Source of the DNA: Branchiostoma floridae
Taxonomy: Eukaryota; Chordata; Leptocardii; Amphioxiformes; Branchiostomatidae
Reading direction: 5' to 3'
NCBI RefSeq assembly: GCF_000003815.2
Contig: NC_049988.1
Span: forward strand, 3,775,765 to 3,839,764
DNA length: 64,000 nt
Below, piece after piece: positions 56,001 to 64,000 of this stretch. A program made the translations under genes and the position numbers. Positions within the stretch are counted from its first letter, which is position 1. The number at the start of each line of letters is the position of its first letter. The notes under the pieces are model-generated. The model made no database searches, was not told where the DNA came from, and worked only from the letters and a program-made list of their open reading frames with translations.

Positions 56001-59000
56001 CGTTTGTTTAACCTTCATGACAACTTCATGAAAAGGCAACTTTTTGTTTTGGTCAAACTTTTTTTTCGCCACTCCAATCATGAGCTTTGGGGTTCCAAGA
56101 GGATGACAACCATTTACACTGTAATTGAATGAACACTGCCAAGGCATAAAATCTAAAAATCCATCTGCATGTACATGTATGATATTATACTAATCTAATT
56201 TATGATATCTTTTTATTATTTAGGCCATGTTGATTTGATTATATGGATGACATCCTCCGGGAACTCCAAAACTGATGCAAGCGAGCGAATAAAAAAAAAG
56301 TTTGGCCAAAAAAAAGTTGCCTTCAGTATGAAATCAAAGTGGCCAGGAAGGTTGAACATAGGACTAAACACACATAGTATGGTATACCATGATCCTCTGG
56401 ACCTGAATTTTCGGTACTTGTACCTCCCCCAACCAATAATAGATTTTTTTTCTTTCCGTCCTTTCACATCTTATTCTTTGACTTTAGATTCATTTTGGCA
56501 TTCTATATATGGCATTAGTTATCTGCTTTCTGATACTTTTTTTCCAATCTACGGAATATTTGTGCTCATTTTACAGCTGCTTTGCACAATTTTTTTTTGG
56601 AAATGGCCGAAAATTGGTGCGAGCGCGGATGTCATCCATATAATCAAATCAACGTGGCCTTACTTCAACTCAATATTTTCAGAAATGAAAATACATCTCC
56701 AGGCTTACGTTCTCTCTTCTGTGCCCTGAAGCCAAAAGGCAGACCGTAGAGTTGCAGCTTGTTGTACTGCTCTGCACTGTTGACGTCTTCACTGTCCAGG
56801 AAAACCTTGATGTTCTCCATGTACCTCTCTCCAAACCACTCAGAGTCTTCCACCTTATCCATAATGGTGGTCACACAGTTCTGGGTGCATAGGAATAGGT
56901 TGAAATGACAGTTACAAAATGTATTGTTTTTTTAGCATGAAAGTTCATCTGTGTTGGTAGAATACATCATAGAAAAATGCTAACACTTAACGTTACATGT
57001 AACTTCCAACACTGAATTAAACTATAGGGACTTACCCCTCTAAATGTTTGGTCAATCTCCATTGACCTTATTCACAGAATGACCCTTCAGCAGTGACGTC
57101 AGGAACACACCACTTTTGCAGGAGGGGGTCATAAGTACAGTCAAACCTGCCCAAGACGACCACCCGGGGGACCGGAAAAAAGCGGTCGATTTGGACAGGT
57201 GGTCGCTGAGAAGAGTATCGACTCAAAACATGCCCGATGCAAAGTATAAATGGTTGCCGTTGTGTTTAATGGCAAATAGCAAGCACACTGCACGCACGCA
57301 AAGAAGCGAGGTCTTTAATGTCAAATACAACAAGCACACTGTAAACTGTAAATTTAACCCCAAAATCCGACGCAAACTGGCCGATTTCGGCACAAAATCG
57401 CGCTAATTATCATCAAAAATTGATGAAAACCTCAATCTTGAAAATGATGCGGTCATTATAGGTCCCAATTTGGGCCGGTCGCGGTCGCGTTGGCCAGGTG
57501 GTCGTTGAGAAAAGGTCGCTTAATGCTTACGTCAATGGGAAAATAAATCGGGACCGAGAAAAAGCGGTCGAAATGGCCAGGTGGTCGCTGAGAAGAGGTG
57601 GTCGCTCGGGCAGGTTTGACTGTATCATAACGTCTATGTCACCCCCCGTCTCTGTTGAGGTCGACGGAGATTGACCGAAAATTTAGAGGGATAAGTATTT
57701 TTCTATAATGAATTATTTCTGTCATTAATTTGCTACCACATACCATTCAACTTTTAGACATCCCAAATAAACTCCTTTCACTGAACTTGGTTAGTAATAC
57801 GGTTCTTAATGCTAGGAATTTCCCTTTGTCTTCAAGTGACCTCCTAAAAGCCATTAAGTTTTGCACCTTAAAAACCTCCGTTACACATATTCAACCAGTA
57901 AATTACCTGCTTGAGTTGTGTGAAGACAGACCGCCTTCCAATGTCTCCCAAATGTTGGTATCTTAATCAAGTGGTTTTGTCAAGTGTGTGTATATATGTG
58001 TGTCCAAGGCATGTGAGGATGTACTGAAACAGTAAGTTGTAACTGTAACAGTATTTGTAATGTCATCATCAATCAATTATTGGATACAATACACCACTAT
58101 AACATTTCTGTGAGTGTTTGACTTTTGTCATGTAATATTAACTCTCATAATTCCGCCGGGTGCCATTATACTGCCATATAAGAAAAAATGCACAAATTTA
58201 AAGCAATTCAAAGAGATGTAACAGTTACCAAATATTTAGATACTAAGGACAAGACATGATCCCTAATGTCTTTTTGATATGGTGTATCAAGACACCCAGC
58301 AGAATTATGAGAGCCAAATGAATGTTACATAATGTCTGTTAGCCCAGGTACCATCCTAGTCTTTAACTGTTAGGTACAGGATGTAGCTCAATCTTTCTGC
58401 CTGCTAACCACGCTATATACAATTATGTAGAAAGCAAGCAAAAAGATTGAGGCAGCATTTACTTGGAAGGATCGTACCCGGGCTACATGTCTGCATGGGT
58501 TCTGTCTGAATAACAAAATTTAATGTCATCTGACTTGTATCAGTGTTTTGCACACTGTCATCTCTTTAAGTATAATGAATTACATTGCTTTTATTTTCAT
58601 GACACAGTAAATGAAATTATTTTTTAAAGAACTGTTCTAACTGCAAACTTAAAACATTGCAAAAACTTACCATTCCCTTCATATATACTGTAGCTTAGTA
58701 ACTGCAAAAATCTAATGGACTTTGATTAGAGATCTAGAAATCATTTTAAAACAATTCATCTTTGACTGATATATCCATCATCATATTAAGAGTATTAAGC
58801 AATGCAAAATCTTATTTGTTTAATAATTGATACTTACAGATGGAGTATATTCCCAATCTTTAGTAAAAGTAGCTTCTTTCAAGGGAGGTGACCTTCTTGG
58901 AAGGGGTGGTAGCTCTTCTTTGGGTGGCCTCATCTTTGACAATGCTATCTTAACATCTTCACTTTCTTTTCTCTCTTCTTTCTTCTCTTCTTTCTTGTCT

Positions 59001-61916
59001 TCTTTCTTCTCTTCTTTCTTGTCTTCTTTCTTTTCTTCCATCTTGTCTTTCTCCCCAGGTTGCTCCTTCTTTTTGTCTTCTGCAGCTTTCAATTCTTTCT
59101 TGATCCTTTCTTCGTCTGTTTCTATTGAAATGGCTTCCGATTCCTCCTTAGCTGTTGTCTTTTTGTCTTGTTGCGGAGAGAGGTTTTCAGAATGGATGAC
59201 GACCTCTATCTTGTGCAGGTAATCCTTAGCAATCTGTGGGGTTGAAGTTACAAATTCTTTCTTAGGAAATGCTTGAAATGTACATGTATGACTCATTAGT
59301 CACAGTAAATATAATTAAGAAGTTTATGAATTTCAAGAGCTGTCTCAAGATTTAATTTTTTTCTGTCACACTCATTGCTTCAAAGCCTAAAAGATGGTTT
59401 CATTTTTTACTTGCTGAATATGTAATTTCAAGCGTAGGGTTTTCAATTTCATGTTGACGTGATGTTCAGATTATATGGTATACATGTATTAGTGCATTTT
59501 TCGGTCACTTAGTGTAGAATTCTCTGGAAGATTTGTAAAAGGACAGTGGAAAATTTCACGCAAGAGTTTTCTGAAGGGATAAAGTTTTAACTCTCAGATT
59601 GGTTCTTTTACATCGTATCGTGTACATTTGTCCTACAATGAAACTCTTTAACATGAGGCACACAGAATCTGATGAACTTTCATGCTAGCATCATCATTAT
59701 CATGGTACCTCATTTTAGAAAACAATTTCCATTTCCCCTAAAATCTACAGTGAATACTCTAATCGAGAAACATCAATGGAGTGAGTTTAGGGTTTGATGA
59801 AAGAGCTGGGCTGTCTACCTGGGCCATCTACCTGGCCTGGCTACCTGGCCTGGCTATCATGTGAGGCTACTCAGATCCCCCCATTCATAGCCCCATAATA
59901 TGGCACTCAGCTGATTGACTCCATGACTGCCCCCTCCCCACCCACCTGCTCATTGCTGCCAGCAGCTTGGAACTCCTCCAACAGTTTCACCATCATCATC
60001 AGCTTCTGAGAGATAGTGTCACTGTGTACGGACACCCTGGGATGGAGACATGATGGAAGGAAGATTACATTTTGTACCGAAGCTAGAGAGACTCATCGTA
60101 GTCTCTCATGGTAGCGGGCCAGTCCGCCTGTAAACCTTGGACTTAAAAAAGGATGAATGTAGACTGAAGTTGGACTTACTTGTGTCAGAGGGGGGGTTAC
60201 TCCCAGACTAAGTCCACCCCATTTTGCCATGTTTGAGGCAGTAACATCCTCACACTCAGGGTTGACAATCACGGCAAAGCCTATGATATCACCCCTGACA
60301 ACTCAGCCACAGTATTCGGTTATTAGGGGTGCCTTGCTTATGAGTATTAATGAGCTTACCCTTATATGGGAAGTCAGCCGTTGGGAATCGGGCGTCGGCA
60401 TGGTGAGCAAACAAAGCCATGGTAATACGTAACATGATTGGCTGATAGCTTGCCAGCGGCCATTGCGGGACAGCTTTAGCCTGTTTAAAGCTCTCTCATC
60501 GCCTGTTCTCTGATTGGCTGGCAGCTGGTTTGTGGCGATGCCCCCGGTACCCATATATTAACCTCAGGCAAGCAGAGGTGAAAACAGATGGAGTCCCTCT
60601 GACGACTCTGTTTTGCCTTTACGTAGGAGAATGAGGCAGTAAGTACATCTTCAGTCCTCTCTGATTAAGTCAATTCTTAGACCATTGGACTTACTGTGGG
60701 TGAAAAGAGGACTACAGTTCGTCATCAGTTGTTCATAAGTCCAAGGTTTGCAAGGGTGTCTTAGCCATGGCGAGCGGCGCAAGGCATGGGTCTCGCCTGC
60801 AAGCAAAAACCCACCGCTGCCACCAAATGTAGCTAGAGAGACTCAGAGAGGAGGTCTGGAAAGACGGCTAGCATACCAGAACTGACTGACCACGGAGGGT
60901 CGGTCGCCTTTATCGTCATTCCAAGCTAATCTAAACCAGATGGGCCAGGACCCTCATACGAGGTGGGACTGGGTCCCTACAATTGTGTAACGCTAGTGAA
61001 CCTTTATCCGCAGGGTAACCTATATCCATCCTACCAATAGAAATTAAACACCTGCAAACTTAACTGTTTTACATTTGCAGGTCCGTGCAGAGGACATGCT
61101 AAACTACATACCAATGCGGCAAAGGGAACATACAGATACCGATGTGAACTCGCATTACATCAACAAAAACATTAGTCTGTCGCCAGAGGTTACCCTCCGG
61201 TCACAGACTAACAAATTGAATCAATGTTGCTTTATCATGTACAATACTGACTTTGGATAGCCGAGGACCCTGGCGATCTCCCGTAGTTTGTCCATGTCAG
61301 CACTGGGCATGTCTGACTCAGCTGGGGCCTGTAGGAGCTCATACTTCCTCCTGGCTGGGATAGCCTGGGAAAAGATTAAACACACAGAACATGTCTCAAA
61401 ATAGTAAAAATTTGTGTATAGGAATAGGTACGTTCACAGGTGCACCTAAAATGAAAATGTGAGTGCACAGAGAACATTTTGATGCACAACGAAAGAAATA
61501 CAACAATTTTTCTGAGTGACTCTTTATCAATAAAATGTCAAGACTTAGTCTATGCTGCACACTTAAATACAACATGGTGTATTCGACATCACCTTCGGTC
61601 CCAGCCCTCCTGCGGGTCGGCCTACCCACAATCGGGCAGGAGTTGACATTAAAATATGGCAAAAGCCTCCTTTTCCCTCACCTGCAAAGCTGAATGAATG
61701 TTTCCAAGAATGTTTTAAGCACTTCCCTGCTCTTTGTTGGGCAATGTTGCAAAACTAGGACCAAAAAGTAGTTTACATCCAACAGCCTTAAGTTGCCCTT
61801 ACCTGTTTAGCCTTGGTGTTTGCTGCCGAGAAAGCGACAAAGCCGACATGGACCAGCGCGTACACGAAGATCCCCGCAGCGACGGCACCAAGCAACTTAA
61901 GCGGAGGCCGCGGCAT
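53053..61916 (-). CDS. ST6GALNAC: ST6GALNAC1/2-like alpha-2,6-sialyltransferase (GT29), 9 exons
   Basis: Exons on the minus strand: 61916-61803, 61364-61252, 60036-59946, 59233-58838, 56880-56709, 55418-55262, 54624-54513, 54060-53951, 53386-53053; phases are 0,2,0,0,1,2,0,2 and the total is 1599 nt, about 532 residues. Residues 3-35 form a signal anchor (GAVAAGIFVYALVHVGFVAF), so this is a type II Golgi enzyme. Residues 107-238 are a KE-rich stem. GLPFGF precedes the sialyl motif L (CAVVGAGGSLNGSALGKEID then HDYVFR), and motif S is RPTTGAMVVFLAIQFCDEVD followed by YGFG. Motif III/VS lies at HYYD, and the tail ALWSQLDRIGVIKWHQR matches ST6GALNAC1/2 C-termini. It should transfer sialic acid from CMP-sialic acid to O-linked GalNAc. 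The stem is longer than usual because of the charged insert. Confidence 0.9.
55419..55668 (-). other. Open intronic extension upstream of the motif L exon
   Basis: The frame of the exon starting at 55418 remains open for 250 bp upstream (e.g. LRNLIENPQITIEYMEGIAF). The acceptor at 55419-55420 has a good pyrimidine tract and the upstream exon joins it in phase, so I treat this as intron. An alternative longer exon cannot be excluded. Confidence 0.3.
56223..56659. mobile_element. MITE (GGCCATGTTGATTTG family), reference copy
   Basis: 437 bp, TTA at 56220-56222 and 56660-56662, termini GGCCATGTTGATTTGATTAT and complement over about 30 bp. It lies in a sialyltransferase intron, its end 49 bp from the donor at 56708. 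The long plus-strand open frame over it is a repeat artefact. Confidence 0.85.
57138..57622. mobile_element. pogo/Tigger-like MITE, 485 bp
   Basis: Termini CAGTCAAACCTGCCCAAGAC and GGGCAGGTTTGACTG with flanking TA. Sub-terminal GGTGGTCGCTGAGAAGAG words occur near both ends. It lies in the same intron chain of the sialyltransferase gene as the previous element. Confidence 0.85.
57623..58837. other. Sialyltransferase intron, no further element recognised
   Basis: AT-rich intronic sequence between exons 58838-59233 and 56709-56880 (minus strand). Short frames only. Confidence 0.5.
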
Positions 61917-62394
61917 CACACCTCCTTACACCTGTAGCAAGAACATGCACAGGACTGTCATTAATCATTTCATACTTTACTGTGGAGTATTTGTGCCAAT
62001 TGTTCACTCTGGAATTTGGGTGTGAGAGGTCTAGTCTATGTACAGGTAAGCTGCTGGTACACTGAAAGAAAAATTATGGTTCTTGGTGGCAAATGTGTAA
62101 TACTGTACATTTGTATCTTGGCACATACATGCACATGTATTACAGGTGTACCAAATCTGTGTATGATTTTGTTATCAATCCCGACACAGAACATTAGGAT
62201 GGAAAAAATGATTACCCCATCCATCCCACAAATCTTAACGACACTAAAATTTGAAAATTTTCATAACCTAAAATAGACACATTCAACAAGGAAAATCAAT
62301 AACATGGGCTCCCAAACAATGAGGGGTACAGAAAAAGTTTAAAGCTGGGGACAGCTCTGGCCCTGAACAACAGTAAAAAGCTGTCTGGTGTGTA
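61917..62394. other. Upstream region of the sialyltransferase gene
   Basis: Noncoding sequence 5' of the start codon at 61916. It should contain the promoter; no TATA-like motif in a convincing position is visible. Confidence 0.35.
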
Positions 62395-62990
62395 TCCACG
62401 GCGACTAGAAACGAAAAACGTATTTACTTGTAAATTATATAGACGTAAGTTTTTCTTTCTAGTCGGGGTGGAGCATAATAGGGGTAAACTGTATAATGCG
62501 TATCCGTTCCGTGGAGATACCTTTTCCTCCAGTTTTCTGCACGTCCCTGGCTTCCCTGGAGTCTTGCACACCGCGCCATGGTGTTTGCCTGCTTCAAAAA
62601 CCCCTAGGCCTAAGTACTCCACAACGCGACCTGTTACAAACAGTCCCCATTGTTCTTAAAACCGGGCCGCCATTTTGCACTGTTCGGCAGCGCTCCCTGA
62701 AATGTTCCTAAGCCTTCTCGGCCATGTTCGGGTACCTTTTGGTAACAATTCCGAGCTTACCAATTTATGACCGAACCGCCACCGAACATGGCCAAGAAGG
62801 CTTCAGAACATTTCAGGGAGCGCTGCCGAACAGGCAAAATGGCGGCCCGGTGGAGGAAAAGGTATCTCCACGGAACGGATAAGCATATACAGTTTACACC
62901 TATGCTCCGCCCCGACTAGAAAGAAAAACTTACGTCTATATAATTTACAAGTAAATACGTTTTTCGTTTCTAGTCGCCCCGGCTACCTGG
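62395..62990. mobile_element. Foldback element with about 250-bp inverted arms
   Basis: The left arm starts GGCGACTAGAAACGAAAAAC and its complement ends the right arm. Further complementary blocks are GTATCTCCACGGAACGGATA and TTCCACGG..., and AGCGCTCCCTGAAATGTTC near the centre, with a short unpaired loop about 62725-62765. The left arm has about 130 bp of unmatched sequence (62528-62655). CTGGTGTG occurs just outside both ends and may be the target duplication. Confidence 0.8.
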
Positions 62991-63164
62991 TGTGCACACA
63001 ACCTCCGGTTTAATTTGGGAATCCCGGTTTAATTTGGGACAACCTCCCGTATTTCAGCAACCTTTAACCCCAAAGGCTTAATATCGCATGTGTTAGGTAA
63101 AAATGAGGTTAAGAATACGTAGCAACCATTGATGACCCCCTGGGGATTAGCCCAATTCTGCAGA

Positions 63165-63330
63165 CTGCGGAACTGGAGCCAGAATTCTGCAGAATTCTGG
63201 GAACTGGAGCCAGAATTCTGCAGAATTCTGGGAAGCCTGAGTCAGAATTCTGCAGAATTCTGGGATGCCTGAGCCAGAATTCTGCAGAATTCTGGAAGCT
63301 AAGCCAGAATTCTGCAGAATTATGAGAACT
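63165..63330 (+). repeat. EcoRI/PstI-rich minisatellite (about 33-35 bp unit)
   Basis: Five imperfect units around CCAGAATTCTGCAGAATTCT, each itself a near palindrome (AGAATTCTGCAGAATTCT). Noncoding. Confidence 0.85.
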
Positions 63331-63974
63331 GAAACCTGGGTCAGGTGTTCTCACAGTTCAGTGAAGTGAGGTTCATTGTTGATGTGGTGAATCTTGTCTG
63401 GTGGTGGAATCTTAAACATAGTCCCTAGGGAACTCTTTTCTGATTATTGGCCAGATAGACTTAGAAAATGGCTCACAGTAAAATGTCAGTAGCTATCAGG
63501 AAACTGTCAGTGCTAAGAAGAGGGTCTGCATGCAGGATCCAATGGACCGATCCCGATCGAACGTATATCAAACAAATAGAACAAAGCAGAACCCTGTATT
63601 CTATTTCGAACACCTCCGTCAAAAACAGCCCCAGTTGAACAGAAATGGCCAAAGAAAAATGCTATGCTATTCTTTGTTGAAGACCACACCCACCGAGTAT
63701 ACTATTGTGGGAAGGAGAGCCACTGCATAGCATTACATTGTTGGTGGGCAGGATGCACGTGTAGAGCAGGGTATGTATAAGACACGGGACTCTGCACTAG
63801 CGGACTTTGTAGAAGTGTCCCATTAGTTGGCATGTAATACAAGCTCCACGAGTGCCTGAGCTGCTTTCTTCTTGATTTCGCTTTTATCATGAGCATGAAT
63901 GCAGCTGTTATGCATGCAACAAACGCAGCAGAAACACTGTCACAGATATATGTACCCTCACCTGCATCGACCGT

Positions 63975-64000
63975 ACAAGGGGCGTTCAATAAGTAATAGC
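63975..64000. mobile_element. Possible mariner-type terminus cut by the window end
   Basis: GGGGCGTTCAATAAGTAAT resembles terminal inverted repeats of several mariner elements. Only the tip is inside the window, so the call rests on that word alone. Confidence 0.35.

Larger units (their letters stand above)
62991..64000. other. Intergenic DNA at the window edge
   Basis: No gene recognised. It holds the minisatellite at 63165-63330 and a possible mariner terminus at 63975-64000. Confidence 0.4.

Noticed and set aside
56202-56729. 175-residue plus-strand frame
   Set aside because: It lies almost wholly in a MITE (56223-56659) and recurs at other MITE copies (e.g. 24303 and 8197 frames).
58827-59222. 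Plus-strand Ser/Phe-rich 131-residue frame
   Set aside because: Antisense of the KE-rich sialyltransferase exon.

Overview
This is an intron-rich animal genome window. The RING/TRAF-type and GT29 sialyltransferase genes, together with the mix of PIF/Harbinger-like, pogo/Tigger-like, hAT-like and foldback MITEs, non-LTR retrotransposons, a Penelope-like element and a tRNA-derived SINE, point to an invertebrate deuterostome. A cephalochordate (Branchiostoma) is my best guess; no marker in the window proves it. Two runs of exactly 100 Ns show a scaffolded draft assembly.

Four multi-exon genes can be assembled by hand from open frames, splice consensus and intron phase. In each the summed coding length is a multiple of three with no internal stop. 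(1) Minus strand, 9689 down to 3356: a 5-exon, about 526-residue integrase-core (DDE) protein with an N-terminal hydrophobic leader. (2) Plus strand, 12601 to 20986: a 14-exon, about 958-residue protein whose middle resembles the UAS (thioredoxin-like) domain of FAF1/FAF2, with coding minisatellites on both sides and no UBX domain visible. (3) Plus strand, 40216 to 47477: a 7-exon, about 392-residue RING, TRAF-zinc-finger and MATH-like protein. (4) Minus strand, 61916 down to 53053: a 9-exon, about 532-residue ST6GALNAC-type sialyltransferase (type II Golgi membrane enzyme).

Layout: 1-3.3 kb is repeats and a LINE fragment. 3.4-9.7 kb is the integrase gene, with introns packed with nested PIF/Harbinger-type MITEs. 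9.7-12.6 kb is noncoding spacer with a local duplication and palindromes. 12.6-21.1 kb is the UAS gene. 21-27.6 kb is repeat-bearing intergenic DNA. 27.6-32.3 kb is a complex satellite array interrupted by a SINE and two pogo-like elements. 34-38.4 kb is a retroelement graveyard (two LINE 3' ends, one Penelope-like element, one large foldback element). 38.4-40.2 kb is repeats. 40.2-47.8 kb is the RING/TRAF gene. 48.3-49.1 kb is an inverted copy of the repeat at 1.66-2.48 kb. 49-53 kb is noncoding with two assembly gaps. 53-61.9 kb is the sialyltransferase gene. 62-64 kb is a foldback element, a short minisatellite and the edge of a probable mariner element.

The genes do not form a pathway; neighbours are independent eukaryotic loci. 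The most unusual items are the UAS gene with expanded coding repeats and a possible membrane-encoding alternative exon, a hairpin MITE family whose tips are constant while its stem sequences change in complementary pairs, the leader-bearing integrase gene, and a satellite whose unit juxtaposes splice-acceptor-like and donor-like sequence.
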